Below are positions 41,132 through 52,147 of a DNA stretch of 64,000 bases, piece by piece. The translations under genes were made by a program, and so were the position numbers. Source of the stretch: Sorghum bicolor. Lineage: Eukaryota; Streptophyta; Magnoliopsida; Poales; Poaceae. The stretch spans positions 21,830,658-21,894,657 of the forward strand of contig NC_012871.2 in the NCBI RefSeq assembly GCF_000003195.3, read 5' to 3'. The notes under the pieces are model-generated. The model was not told the origin of the DNA. It saw nothing but the letters and a program-made list of their open reading frames with translations, and ran no database searches. Numbering within the stretch: the stretch's first letter is position 1; every line of letters begins with the position of its first letter.

Positions 41132-43040
41132 GTCATCGTTCCGGCTTCCGCGGCCGTGGCTGAAGGCCTCACGTTCACCGTCGGCGAGATCACGTGGACG
41201 ACTCATGGCGGCGGCCTCACGACCATGACTTCGGAAGAAACCCAGATCCGATCCGGGACAGCAGGGGCGTCGATTCCAATCATGCCGACCCCGAGCACCC
41301 GACATCCGCTCTCTCGTTACAGGGTGAAAAAGGTCGACGACTCAGATCTTCTCCGAGCTCTTGATCGCGCCGATCTCAGGCTCCTTGAAGCTTCCAAACT
41401 GGTAGATTGGATCTCATACAAATCTGATCAAGCGGCGTCGACAAACTCTTTCGACTCCTCCCGGCCAACTCGTGTCATCACACACGAACAGCTGGGGACG
41501 TCTCTAATAATAACGTCCACCCCCACGGGACGGTCCATCAAGCTCAAGACAGCTCAAGACCAGAGTCCCCCTTATGGACTAAACAACTCGGCCAATCACT
41601 ACTCACGGCACACCCAATCCCTTTTCAACAGGGCGGGCTAGTCGCCGAGACAGAGCAGCCAAATAGCTCGCCATTACGTCAACATGGTTTCCATCCGAGT
41701 CCTGCCGGACGATAAGGCTACCAGCACGAACTCCAGCACAGGGTCCGTCTCTACCGAGGTGTTACACTCCGAGGACGAAGATTACGACATGGATCTACCA
41801 CCATATCCTCCGAGTTTTCCTCGCTTTCCAGTCTTTCCACCTCGGCGAGGAGATCTTATTTTTAACGTCAGCAATGACGAACCGGTCGTCGAAGGCGAAA
41901 CAGAAGAGCAGAAGCAACTCCGCGAGCAGCGCAACGCCGATCGTGCTCGACGGCGCGCGGATGAGGAGCGGCAACTAGCGCCACACAATCTCAGTGACGC
42001 TTTCGACATGGTCGGAGATCAGCCAGTCTACAAAACGCCAAGCGCTAACGTGGCTGTGGCCATGGCAAACCTGGACCGACTCCCTGATACCCCAGAGTGT
42101 CAGGGCGTCCGGTCCAGCATACGGGCGCATCTGATTGCTGCGATGGGACAGACAGCCACTCTGCTCAAGAGAGTCCAAGTCATCTCATATACGGAGGTTT
42201 CCTCCGACCAGACTCATCGCAGCCAAACATCACCACAACCTAGCGGGCACCGTCATAGCCGCTCCCCCAACGGTCACAGGAGGGACGTGGGACGCGACAA
42301 CCGTGGTTGGGACACGGCGGTCACCGCGAGCAGAAGCACGGGCGTGGTCAGGAAGTAAACCAGGACAGGGATCTACGATACAAAATCCCTCCCAACGACG
42401 CCCGCGACCGCATTAACAGGCGCGCTACGGAAAGAGCGGTACACGAAAACTTGCGACGCATTGAGTACGATGCCGCACACGGCCCTCCCGGCCTAAGACA
42501 GTTTTCGTCACACCTTCGCCAAGTCGTATGGCCCCGCAACTTTATGCAGGCCCGTTCCATGTACAGAGTTGGGCCATATAAGTATTTTTGGATGCAGGGT
42601 GTTACAGATAGTATTCAGAGCATCAACCCTTGTTGCACGTTGCTCATGGAGAGGTGTACCAAGGGGTGGTCTGGACATCTGCCACATATATGTGGTGAGC
42701 TGTCGAGGGCGTCAGGCCATAAGGGGGAGTGAATGTAACACCCCAACCCGTTAGAAACTTGTAGTAGTTGTGTTGTTGGGCCATGTGGCCCATGTAGGGT
42801 ATGTGGAGTTACATATAGTTGGTTTGTTAGTACCACATTGAAAGTCTAGGAGGGTGAGGGCCAGTAGGCCTTGTTGTTCTAAATATAGCACCTCCGGGTT
42901 AACCCTTTTACACAAAGCAAGGACAAAAGTGTAAGAGAGGTGCTATGTGTATACATGCCTATTTCACATACAGAGCTGGGCCATATAAGCAATTTTAGAC
43001 ACGGGGTGTTGCTGGAAACCAAAGAAAGATAGTGATGGTC

Positions 43041-43249
43041 GATGGTGAGGGCTTAAGTGTACGAGGTCAAGGTTTCCACATTTGCCAACACTAGCTTGAT
43101 CTTTCCACACAAGCATTTGCATGGAAAGAGAGGGAGGAAGCGGCCGATGGTGAGGGCTTAAGTGTACGAGGTCAAGGTTTCCACATGTGCCAACACTAGC
43201 TTGATCTTTCCACACAAGCATTTGCGTGGAAGAGAGGGAGGAAGCGACA
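43041..43249. repeat. Two-copy tandem duplication, period 105 bp
   Basis: GATGGTGAGGGCTTAAGTG opens both copies (43041 and 43146). They differ at only a few positions, for example CACATTTG and CACATGTG, and both end in GAGAGGGAGGAAGCG. No coding role is seen. The close match implies a recent duplication. Confidence 0.85.
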
Positions 43250-43364
43250 CACGAGGATAGTGACTTGAGTGGCGACGCCACTGGAGCAGACATCTACTCC
43301 ATTAGGTCGTCTGAACCGACCTGTTCAACCCTTTCTATCTTTTGATTTGGTGCATAAACTACAA

Positions 43365-43480
43365 CACTAGCATAAAAAGTATTTTCATAGGTGGTCAAAA
43401 AATTATTTTTGCAGGCGATCACCCCTATGAACCTCAATTGCATTGTCACGAGAAATTAGAAACTATTGAGGTGAGCATAA
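43365..43480. mobile_element. Possible CACTA (En/Spm-like) transposon end
   Basis: CACTAGCATAAAAAGT is followed by repeated short motifs, TAGGTGGTCAAAAAATTA and GCAGGCGATCACCCC. These resemble the GGCGGTTAA-type subterminal repeats of grass CACTA elements. No opposite CTAGTG end was found in the following sequence, so only one end is called. Confidence 0.4.
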
Positions 43481-44444
43481 CACCAGCCTATTAAATTTGA
43501 ACTAGTAGAGGCAGACACTTAGGACGTCTTTCCTACAACTCAATAAAGAAATAAAATTAGGTTGCCCCATCTATATCATGCCACTGAGTTGGCTACTACC
43601 TACCTCACTCCACTGAGCCCTAGCATCATGCCACTGATCCCCATTGTAGACACACCCAGCCTGAAGCCACCACACTGCCATGGACCATGCGGTCTATATC
43701 TGCTTGCCCCGCCTTGAACGTTGTGGATCTACCGACCATGGACATTGTACCTCCTCAATCTTGGTGCAAGATTGGCTAGCATTGTGCCTCTTTAGTGTTA
43801 TTGTCAAGCCAAATGCTGCAACTATGCTTTGCTTAGAAAGGAAGAGTCAGAGAGAGAGAGAGGTCGTCATAGATCATATATCCCTCGAGAAGACTACTGC
43901 TACATTTGGGCACGATGGTCTAGAGGAAAGGCAAGGGCACACGTGGAAGGCGGGAGTTGGATGATAGGTGGGGCCATGCATCTCTATCACCAAACAGTTG
44001 TACTTTTCTATACTTTAAACATTATACTTTTGATTAATACCAAAGTTCCATATATTTTTATATATGAAATCTATTATAATTAAGCCCTAAACATTGAACT
44101 ACTTGCTAACTGTTTTCAGAGACTTAACACCAAAAAATAGTGATGATACAATTTAGTGTTGTGTTTTTGAAATTCAAATTTGAACCTATTTTGCAAAGAA
44201 TCAAACCAAACCTACATACTACAAAACTCATGTTGGCACCTTTTCAATTGTTTAATGAAATTTTAAAACATAGGGACCCAAAATACCTTGATATTTTTGT
44301 TATCATTGTTTTAAGCACACACATATAGTATGTATATGTGCCATGTATGCCAATGAGACATCAAATAAATAAAATGCCCTGCCAAATAAAGCCTAATATT
44401 ATATTAACAGCTACTGCTGGTTTCCATATGCAGAAAATCGATTT
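43481..44444. other. Intergenic sequence without a recognisable gene
   Basis: Short frames near 43680-43964 show no motif I recognise. A GA-rich run lies near 43846-43862. The rest is AT-rich. Confidence 0.4.
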
Positions 44445-44789
44445 GGCCCTATTTAGTTCCCCACCTAAAAATTTTTCATCCATCCCATCGAATCTTTGGA
44501 CACATGCATGGAACATTAAATGTAGATAAAAAAATAAACTAATTACACAGTTTAGTTGAGAATCGTGAGACGAATCTTTTAAGCCTAGTTACTCCATGGT
44601 TAACCTTAAGTGCTATAGTAACCCACATATGCTAATGACAGATTAATTATGCTTAATAAATTTGTCTTGCAGTTTCCTGACGAGCTATGTAATTTGTTTT
44701 TTTATTAGTTTCTAAAAACCCCTCCCGACATCTTTTCGACACATTCGATGTGACATCCAAAAAATTTTCATCTCCAATCTAAACAGGCC
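44445..44789. mobile_element. MITE, about 345 bp
   Basis: GGCCCTATTTAGTTCC at the left and CTAAACAGGCC at the right are inverted ends. The interior has CATCGAATCTTTGGACACATG and ACATTCGATGTGACATC near opposite ends, as in related copies. Non-coding. Confidence 0.75.
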
Positions 44790-44940
44790 TTATGACCAAA
44801 GATGTAAGGAGTGATGTATGCTCAGTGTTGTCGCAGCATGGATGTTGACAAGCATAACGCGCCAGAGGCAGTCGTACATGCGTGCGTAAGATCACACGTG
44901 TATGCCGTCCGTCTCCATCGGTCGCTGCATTGTAGTACAA

Positions 44941-45159
44941 GGACTTGTTTAATTCTAAAATTTTTTGCAATTTTTCTTCAAATTTTATATCACATCAAAT
45001 TTTACGACATATATATATAAACATTAATTATAAATAAAATAAATAATTAATTGCAAAGTCTACATATAATTTACGAGACGAATCTTTTAAGCTTAATTTA
45101 TGATTAAATAATATTTATCAAATACAAACGATATTTTAAAAAAAGATAGAACTAGGGCC
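44941..45159. mobile_element. Tourist-type MITE (diverged, inverted copy)
   Basis: The left end GGACTTGTTTAATTC pairs with GAACTAGGGCC at the right. The interior ACGAGACGAATCTTTTAAGC is the reverse complement of the motif in the next MITE. The right end overlaps the left end of that MITE by four bases, so one was inserted into the terminus of the other. Confidence 0.7.
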
Positions 45160-45398
45160 TTGTTTAGTTTCAAAATTTTTTGCAAAATCAACACTGTAGC
45201 ATTTTCGTTTGTATTTGACAAAAATTATCCAATCATAGAGTAACTAGGCTCAAAAGATTCGTCTCGTCAGTTTCGACCAAACTGTGCAATTAGTTTTTAT
45301 TTTCATCTATATTTAATACTCCATGCATGCGTCTAAAGATTCGATGTGACGGGGAATCTGAAAAATTTTGCAAAATTTTTTGGGAACTAAACAAGGCC
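45156..45398. mobile_element. Tourist-type MITE, 243 bp, well preserved
   Basis: The ends GGCCTTGTTTAGTTTC and GGGAACTAAACAAGGCC are near-perfect inverted repeats. The interior has AACACTGTAGC, CAATCATAGAGTAACTAG and GTCTAAAGATTCGATGTGAC. This is the best-preserved copy of the family in the window. Confidence 0.85.
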
Positions 45399-47021
45399 TA
45401 AACAAAGCCTAATAAGAACCAAAAGCTAAAAGGGATCACGCTTACCTTGCGTTAGTTGACTAACAACCCCTCTAAAACACGCTCCCTAAGGTGCTCTCTA
45501 GAGATAAATTATTGTGGATCGGACTACTATACTGTGCAGCGTGGAGCGAGGATCGAGTAATTACATACTAGCAGTGTATATATGTAATACTAAAATACGT
45601 GCAACTGTGTTATCATGCGTCATACGAATTTTTAAAGGATCCCAAAGAGGTAATGCATCTGTTCCAAGTAGCACCATACAATATTATTACGTATATGATA
45701 CAAGAAAAATACCCATGTAATTCAACAATCCTACATGGTCCTAATACTTCTAATAAATCAATTCCTAGGGTTGTCTTAAGGTTTTTGTTAAAAAAAAAAC
45801 TTACCCAAAAATTTTTTTATTCTTTTTTCTTTAAATTAACCATAATTTTTTTCTATAAATTTGGTCACTTATATTCTTTTTTTTTTACTTAGAACAAGTC
45901 TAGGAATTAATTTATTCAACGAGGAAAGATGTTCATGTTAATTTCTTTGTAGATTTCTTTGCGCAATTATTGATGATCCACCATTATTATCGAATCGACC
46001 TCTATTTATCCCTAAATCTGAATTCCCTCATCTTTTAATTAATTGCACATCTAACTCACAATTCATTAATGATCGATATATACAGGTACGTTGACCCCAA
46101 GAAACTCTGTTGTATATACTACACATTGTAGATAAAACTATATATGGTGTCGATCAGTATATATAACTGAATGGACAAATTATTTTTTGGAAAGCTCAAG
46201 ATATATAGGCGCATTATTTGCGATTTTCGTTAGAAATATCTGTCGGAACCGAATTAGTTGATGGTGATTAGCGAATTAATTAATTAATAACTTAGTTTGC
46301 TACGGGTACTTTACATAAGTACATACTGTATGTCCCAAATAATGATCGAGAGGAATGCTTGCAGAGACGTTACGTACGCACGGACTCCGCAGGCGCGCAG
46401 AGAATTCTCGGAAGCTTCTGCTGCGAGCGCGCAGCCGGCATGGTACAATGTTCTCGAGTGTTCTTCGGGCCACTGCATCTATCCGGCCGTCCGGCCGGTC
46501 CGGGTCCGGGTCCGGATCCGTCCCACATACAGCATACACGAAATTATAACTGGCTTTACCGACAATATCTAACAACTCAATCTTGTATGCAAGACATTTA
46601 TATGTAATATAAACACCTTCTTCAAATGAAAAGACGATGCGATCGATTGTTTCTCTTTGATCAATTTGACGATGACATGATTATCATTTGGTCCACCGTC
46701 CACGAGAGAATTATAATAACTATATATAGGAGTATATGCCACTCATGTAAGTAGTTAGCTAGTACTCCTGCCAAATTAGAGAAGGGAGCTGACATTTTAA
46801 TGTACATATATAGTACTCTACCAGCATACTCCATAGCTAGGGAATTAGAGATGGCTTAATTATGGTAGCACGTAGCAGGCCCGATATCCAGGAGCCAGCC
46901 GGCCGGTAGTCACTGCACGCACGCACTGCATGCAAACAATTGCATGTACGTAACCCACGCATACATGGCATTCTATCTCGATCATGTGTCCAACACCAAC
47001 CTGCGCGCATTCGCTCGATCG
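45399..47021. other. Intergenic sequence downstream of the ERF gene
   Basis: AT-rich with homopolymer T runs (for example 45877-45888) and microsatellite-like TA tracts. A GC-richer block at 46370-46530 has frames on both strands but no recognisable protein. The last few hundred bases form the presumed 3' region of the minus-strand ERF gene. Confidence 0.45.
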
Positions 47022-47411
47022 CTACTTCTTCTTATTCCGCGCGGACGACGACGACGGCTCGTGGCTCTTGAGCATCTCCTGCAGCACCTCGTCGTCGAGG
47101 TACTCGAACTCGATCACGTCCCTGCCGCCGTGCTGCTGCTGTCTGGACGACGAGGAGGATCCACCGGAGCCGCCGCGGAAGGCCGCGGCATAGACGGCCG
47201 CGTCCTCCGGGAAGTTGAGCACGGCGTTGGCGCCGCGCATGGAGTAGGCGGATCGGTCGTACGCTCTGGCGGCCTCCTCGGCGGTGTCGAAGGTGCCCAG
47301 CCAGATGCGCACTCCGTGGCGGCTCGAGTCGCGGATCTCCGCCGCGTACTTGCCCCACGGCCGCCGCCGCACGCCGCGGTACTTGGTCGGCTCGCCTCCG
47401 CCGTCGTCCAT
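47022..47411 (-). CDS. AP2/ERF transcription factor, group IX small-ERF type (129 aa)
   Basis: An intronless gene whose product should bind GCC-box promoter elements in the nucleus. The AP2/ERF domain spans about residues 11-67: [19 protein letters not shown], then [18 protein letters not shown] and a final LNF. It has the Ala and Asp typical of the ERF subfamily in [10 protein letters not shown]. The C-terminus carries [14 protein letters not shown] (about 101-114), like the EDLL activation motif known from small Arabidopsis ERFs of the ERF95-98 group. Those proteins have a similar length and layout. The start is the first ATG in frame, in strong context (AACATGG); the open frame above it to 47477 has no ATG. 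A poly-Ser/Gln linker and a NKKK end complete it. It is the only intact-looking host gene here. Homologues act in ethylene, jasmonate and stress responses. Confidence 0.93.
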   Translation of the reverse strand: MDDGGGEPTKYRGVRRRPWGKYAAEIRDSSRHGVRIWLGTFDTAEEAARAYDRSAYSMRGANAVLNFPEDAAVYAAAFRGGSGGSSSSSRQQQHGGRDVIEFEYLDDEVLQEMLKSHEPSSSSARNKKK

Positions 47412-47930
47412 GTTAGCGCTGGCGATATGGCGACGGGTGTAGTGTGGCTGCTGCTGGCTCAGCTGACGATGTGACAAATAATGGCTGCTGCACTGGTGTG
47501 TTTCTGCAAGAAGCTTGGCGAGGAGTGAATTATATCATCGGTGCAGTGGTGGCGGGAGGGAATGGAATGGAAGAGGAAGGCGCGCGCGGAGGGGGTTTTA
47601 AAAGGGGCTAGGGAAGGTACATGGGAAAGGGATATTGATGGTGGGTCCGGCACGTGCTTGCATTGGTTCCTGCCTTTTGCTTCCAAAAGGCAAAAATGGA
47701 TTACGAGATTTAAATTCTGCCGCTGCCGCTATTCCACCATATGTTTATAATTTCTGCATGCATTAGCTAGGTTTATGTGGGGCGGTGGTGAGCGCAGGGG
47801 AAAGAGAATCACCAGAAATGAACTCCCAACTCCCTGCGCATGCTTTACGCTAATTATAATATAATATGTCCAACATCAATATTCTCTTGATTCGAGAATA
47901 TAAAGATGTTTCAGTTTTGGCATTAGTTAA
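47412..47930 (-). promoter_or_regulatory. Upstream region of the ERF gene
   Basis: On the minus strand a TATA-like TTTTAAAA lies at about 47595-47602, and a weaker ATATAAT at 47529-47535. A G-box CACGTG is at 47651-47656, within 250 bases of the ATG. G-boxes are common in stress- and light-responsive plant promoters. Which TATA-like site is used cannot be decided from sequence. A MITE lies just upstream. Confidence 0.5.
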
Positions 47931-48161
47931 CGTTTTGTTCAGTTGGCAAAATTTTTGGATTTTAGGTACTGTATTATTTTTGTTTGTATTCAGTAATTAT
48001 TGTTCAATCATAGACTAACTAGACTCGAAAGATTCATGTCGCGATTTATAGGTAAATTGTGTAATCAGTTTTTGTTTTCATCTATATTTAATATTCTATG
48101 CACGTGCCGCAACATTCGATGTGATAAAGAATCTTGAAAAATTTTAGAACTAAACAAGACC
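47931..48161. mobile_element. Tourist-type MITE upstream of the ERF gene
   Basis: TAA flanks both sides (47928-47930 and 48162-48164). The ends CGTTTTGTTCAGTT and AACTAAACAAGACC are imperfect inverted repeats, and the interior has TTCAATCATAGACTAACTAG. It lies about 520 bases upstream of the ERF start codon, so it could influence expression; that is inference. Confidence 0.8.
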
Positions 48162-48747
48162 TAAACCTCTTCATCTGTGTAACCAAGATTATGAAAGTAC
48201 TCCCCTATTAGCATCCTATGCAATATCAAGACACATTTTCGTGGTGAATTTGATTAATGATGAAATCTGTAGTACTTGCTAGTTTTGACGTCACTGATTG
48301 TTATTGGTGTATATAAATCTGGTTAAAGTCACTGTACTAGCTTACTCGGTGAGTAGAACAGAAACATTAATAAAACTCGTTACTTTTACAACGGAGGATC
48401 GGAGATTAGAATCGTATCATGGTATACCTCCGGTCGTCGCCTACTTTTGGTCACCACCGCCTTCAACCGCCGTTAATTTTCTCATTTTTCATTTCTTCCC
48501 ATCCTTTTCATACTCACAGTCACCAAATCGTATACCAACATGTTTTGTTTCTTTCCCAAGCTATTTGTGCCTGATTTCATGCATTTCATTGGTGCACCTC
48601 CTCCTCCCTTTTTCGTGACCATCAGCCAACTTGGGCCATGCATGCCTCCTATGTACGGGAAGACCGCACCCAACAATTGATAAAAAATTATCATCCCACC
48701 CTTTTAAGGGGCTTAATCTTGAAGTACAAGCAAACTGTCAAAAGTTA
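48162..48747. other. Intergenic sequence
   Basis: No gene is recognised. The stretch 48470-48620 is pyrimidine-rich. Short frames on both strands lack motifs. Confidence 0.4.
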
Positions 48748-49160
48748 TTAGTGCTCTGCTTTCTTATATGAGACTGGTGTATGTAGTAATTCATACTGAC
48801 CTCAAAATTAATACTCTCTCGTCCAAAAATAAATAACTTTCTAAGGATTAAAAATTAAAAATAATATTCTATAAAAATGTAGGACACTCACTAAAGTTAC
48901 TTAGTGTTCTGCTTTCTTATATGAGGCTTGTGTATGTAGTAACTCATGCTTTCTAAGGAGTAAAATTTAAAATAATATTCTATAAAAATGTAGGACACTA
49001 ACTAAAGTTACTTAGTGTTCTGCTTTCTTATATGAGGCTGGTGTATGTAGTAATTCATACTGACCTCAAAATTATTACTCTCTCTCCAAAATTAAATAAA
49101 TTTTTAAGGATTAAAAATTAAAAATATTATTCTATAAACATGTAGGACACTAACTCCTAA
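48748..49160. repeat. Three-copy tandem repeat (units 154, 111 and about 148 bp)
   Basis: Copies start near 48748, 48902 and 49013 with TTAGTG(C/T)TCTGCTTTC. They share CTTATATGAG, GTGTATGTAGTAA and ATGTAGGACACT. The middle copy lacks an internal stretch of about 40 bp. Each copy contains a CTCTCT-AAAATAAAT region similar to Stowaway-type MITE ends. Non-coding. Confidence 0.8.
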
Positions 49161-49212
49161 TGCAGAAGCTAACTACGGGTGCAGATACATTTGTCTTTTC
49201 ACAGCATCGAGT

Positions 49213-49481
49213 GTTTGGATCCACTGACTAAAGTTTAGTCTGAGTCACATCGAATGCCTGGATGTCAATTAGGAGGACTAGCTAAACATGAGATAATTAT
49301 AAAAGTAATTGCATAAGCCATGATTAATTCATGAGATAAATTTATTAAGCCTTTTTAGTCTATGATTAGTATATGTTCACTGTAGCAAATCATGGACTAA
49401 TTAGACTTAATAGATTCGTATACTCTTAATTAACATCAAACATCCGATGTGATAGGGAGTAAAGTTTAATCTTGGGGATCC
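49213..49481. mobile_element. MITE, about 270 bp
   Basis: GTTTGGATCCACTGACTAAA at the left is roughly inverted at the right as AGTAAAGTTTAATCTTGGGGATCC. The interior has CACATCGAATGCC and CATCCGATGTGATAGGG. Ends are diverged. Confidence 0.6.
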
Positions 49482-50064
49482 ACATATAAGCCATGCCCGC
49501 TGGTCATCTACCCCAACTTAATAAATTCACTTTGCAAGTATGTTTCTATGACTTTTAATTTAGCTCTATCCTAAATCAAATATTTTCTATATTTTCGTAG
49601 AAAAAATGTCTTCAATGATATACATTCAAAAAGTTAGTTGATTAAGTAGAAGATTCCATTCAAAATTTAGATGACTTTGTGTGAGTTAAGATCCCATTAA
49701 TTAAATGGATAAAATCAACCTATATTGTTTCAATAAAAGATTTTTTACATAGCTTACATGGAAGGCTTGGAGTTCAACACAAGAAAGTAAAACAAAAATA
49801 GGAAAACGTGGTGATGGCACCATAATTAAAAATAAGATATCACATGTGAAGTAACATATATAAAACTAACATGAAAAAGACAAAAGGATCCATTATATTA
49901 AGACAGTTATGGGTGTTGTACTAAGTCATCACTATCATAGAAGAGCAATAATATTTAATTTATTTCTTGATACAATAGGTATTGATATTATTTTTTATAC
50001 GTTTATAAAAAAATATTATTGTTTATAAAGTTGATGAGACTAAAATTAATCCATTATACACTTA
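49482..50064. other. AT-rich intergenic sequence
   Basis: No gene, repeat or regulatory structure is clear. It contains many A/T runs. Confidence 0.4.
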
Positions 50065-50350
50065 GAGCATCTCCAAGAATCTTTGTAAACTCACTTTTAA
50101 ATTCATCATTTGGAGAGCCATTTACATTAAAAAATCAGTTTTTGTATCTCCCAATCTTCAATTGTTTTTAATATTTTGTGTGCACTCTAAAGAGTCATTG
50201 TCATTTTCTATCTTTGGATAGCGAGTAATTTGGAATAGAAGATGAGTATATTTTGGACAACCAATTAAAGAAGTTGGTGGGAATTTTTCGCAAAAATCTT
50301 TGTTTGTAGAAAAGTAGGATATAAAGAGTCTCTTGGAGTTGCAATTAGAG
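50065..50350. mobile_element. MITE with GAGCATCTCCAAGA ends
   Basis: GAGCATCTCCAAGA near 50065 is inverted near the right end as TCTCTTGGAGTTGC. Elements with this terminus are common in grasses and are usually grouped with hAT- or Mutator-related MITEs. The target duplication is unclear. Confidence 0.6.
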
Positions 50351-50530
50351 TAGTTGTACTAAACCAACACTATTATGAGTTTGACCAAGTTTACATGGAA
50401 GAGAACGATAAAATATACAATGGTATATCAACAAATATTGTTACATCAACTATGACATACATTTTCATAGTTCACTATTTTGGACATGGTATACTTTATG
50501 AATTCAATCGAACTCGGATAGTTTGTCTTA

Positions 50531-50764
50531 GGCCCCGTTGGGTTTCCTCCGGTAAAGTTTAACTCTTGTCACATCGAATGTTTGGACACATGCATGAAGT
50601 ATTAAATATAGACTATTTATGAAACTAAAAACATAGCTAAAGAATAATTTGCGAGATGAATCTTTTAGCCTAGTTAGTCTATATATGATTAAACATTAAT
50701 TATCAAATAAAACGAAAATAATACAGTGTTTGTTAAACTTTAACACGTTGAACCAAACACCCTC
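50531..50764. mobile_element. MITE, about 234 bp
   Basis: GGCCCCGTTGGGTTTCC at the left, AACCAAACACCCTC at the right. TTA precedes and TAA follows. The interior CACATCGAATGTTTGGACACATG is shared with the MITE at 44445. Confidence 0.65.
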
Positions 50765-50849
50765 TAAATGTTTATATTTTGGGAAGCAGAGTTTGGGGCC
50801 GAGTGTACGTGGGCAGTAGGTCTGGTCCAGTAGTTCGTCAGGCTCATAA

Positions 50850-51265
50850 CCGTTGGAAGCCACCTCCTTAGGGTATCCTCAAGATCAATGTCGATGCTGC
50901 TTTGGGGGTGAATTGGGAAGGGCCCCTAAAGCTAACCGCGCTTGGCGCGTTGTTTTTCACTGCAGGGATGCAGAAGAGGGCAGAGGCGATTGCATGCCTG
51001 GACGATGGTGTTCATATGGCGCACAGGTGGCCTGATACGGAGATGCAAGATGTGGGAGGCCAGTTGAGCAGAGTAGAGTTTGTTAAGATTAGTAGTCTAG
51101 AATAATAAATTTGGCACATGAGTTGGCGTAGTTTGCAATTAGGTTATCAAACTTTTTTTGCTTGTTTTTCAGAGTGGGTTTTGTCACTATCTTGTAAAGA
51201 TGGTACTTAATTCTTATTAAATTCTCTTTTTACGAAAAAATAACTGCAAAAAAAAAGAGAAAAGA
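50850..51265 (+). pseudogene. LINE-like RNase H remnant with poly-A tail
   Basis: The plus strand reads LKINVDAALGVNWEGP, then KRAEAIACLDDGV. These correspond to the RNase H motifs K-x-N-(V)-D-A-A and AEA-(L/I)-AC of plant LINE-type retrotransposons and related RNase H-like proteins. The frames shift at least once. Downstream non-coding sequence ends in an A-rich run (about 51235-51265), as at the 3' end of a LINE. It is a short dead fragment. Confidence 0.55.
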
Positions 51266-51915
51266 AACAATGTCTTGTTCATGCATACCTAACATTTCCT
51301 CTCCCTTTGCCTGCCAGCTCGGATGGCTCATAACTTCCACCTCTGAAGATGAAAACTTTAATGAGCTAGGGCGCAAAATTGAGGGCCGATGCCGAAATCA
51401 GTGAGATAGATTTGTCGCTCGCTGATGCTTTCATGAAATTGCAATTTATTAATTGGGAGATAAGAGTACAATTGTGTGCAGAGAGAAATGTACTCCACAT
51501 AAGAACCTTCTGATGATCGCGACAGGACAGCATTACTGTACGTATAGCAAGGATTCACTGGAAAAAAATAAGAAGACTCGTGATGGTGACGCAGTTGATA
51601 ATTGCAAAGTTATTGTAGTTCACTGGATCCGGCCGTGGTGCTCAGTGGAAGCCATGGAATTGTAGTTGTGGCTGATAGGGCGGGACTGAGGGGGGTGCAT
51701 ATTGCCGTGCAGGAGGTGCAGCCGTACGTGCAGGTGGTCCTGGACCTGCTTGTGCTGCAGGCAGAGGCGCTGACGGTGGAGGGCCCTGGCTGGCATGGCA
51801 CTAGTAAGCTAGCAGCAGTTCGAGCAGCTGCAGCTCAGGAGGAGAGGTGAGAGTGAGGGCCGGAGGAGAGCATCGGTGATTGCGATGTCTAGAGATGTGG
51901 TGCCTTAAGCACTTT
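51266..51915. other. Intergenic sequence
   Basis: A GC-rich part at about 51640-51860 has open frames on both strands without a recognisable protein. The first part is AT-rich. Confidence 0.4.
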
Positions 51916-52147
51916 AGAGTAAATATTATAATATAGCCAACTGCTGGCTGTAAAACTTCTTTACAGCCTTTTTGCAGTCCACTTATATAATGATTAACTC
52001 ATAACTATTAATACATGGTTCACTTGTCTGTGTCACGGACTTTCTTGGTTTTTGTGTCTGAGCTGGTTGTAAGCTTACAGGCCGTTTTTACACTCTCTCT
52101 CCTCTTCTCTCTCCTCCACCTCAGCAGCCTACTATAATACTTGCTCT
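51916..52147. mobile_element. MITE, about 232 bp
   Basis: AGAGTAAATATTATAATATAG at the left is mirrored by CTATAATACTTGCTCT at the right. The interior has GGCTGTAAAACTTC, TAATACATGG and TTACAGGCCG, then a CT-rich block. I know this layout from a common grass MITE family. Confidence 0.65.

Larger units (their letters stand above)
31488..42543 (+). mobile_element. Element D: truncated RIRE2-like (Tat) retrotransposon, split by element E
   Basis: A 469-bp 5' LTR starts TGTGGGGGTATAAAC and ends CGTCGACA, followed by the primer site TGGCACGCCAGGTAGGGG. A gag frame starts at 32004 and is cut after nine bases by element E. It resumes at 41137 and runs, with one stop and one frameshift, to about 42543, where the 405-bp repeat resumes at ATGCAGG. 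Pol and the 3' LTR are absent. The leader matches the leader of element C, so C is probably a deletion derivative of this family. Confidence 0.87.
32004..42543 (+). pseudogene. Element D gag N-terminal region, split by element E
   Basis: The ATG at 32004 begins codons M-V-I. Element E then interrupts, and the same frame resumes in the repeated target site at 41132-41136 with VPASAAVAEGLTFTVGE. An in-frame TAG lies at 41639-41641. The frame continues from 41642 to 42358 with an acidic region, DLPPYPPSFPRFPVFP, an Arg/Glu-rich helix (RNADRARRRADEERQ) and SSIRAHLIAAMGQTATLLKR. These are features of the gag leader in RIRE2-like elements. A shift near 42350 moves it to another frame (DARDRINRRATERAVHENLRR), which ends at WPRNF at the truncation point. 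The core gag domain is absent. Confidence 0.8.
30929..43015. repeat. Tandem array of about 405-bp units, split by elements D and E
   Basis: Units start TGTAACACC at 30929, 31334 and 42734. Each carries GTCTAGGAGGGTG, CTTGTTGTTC, a GCAAGGACAAA-like motif, AGAGAGGTGCTA, GGCCATATAAG and a GGGGTGTTAC motif near the unit end. The first unit is 405 bp; the second has lost about 60 bp and is cut at 31487/42544 by element D. The third ends near 43015. Inverted TGTAACACC and GGTGTTACA motifs at unit boundaries suggest an LTR- or TIR-based origin. No coding function is visible. Confidence 0.75.

Noticed and set aside
46297..46607. Four overlapping frames in a GC-rich block downstream of the ERF gene
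   Set aside because: No frame is favoured, no motif is visible, and all are short.
47412..47477. An upstream extension of the ERF protein by 22 residues
   Set aside because: The codon at 47477 is TTG, not ATG. The first ATG in frame is at 47411, in strong context, and gives the family's usual length.
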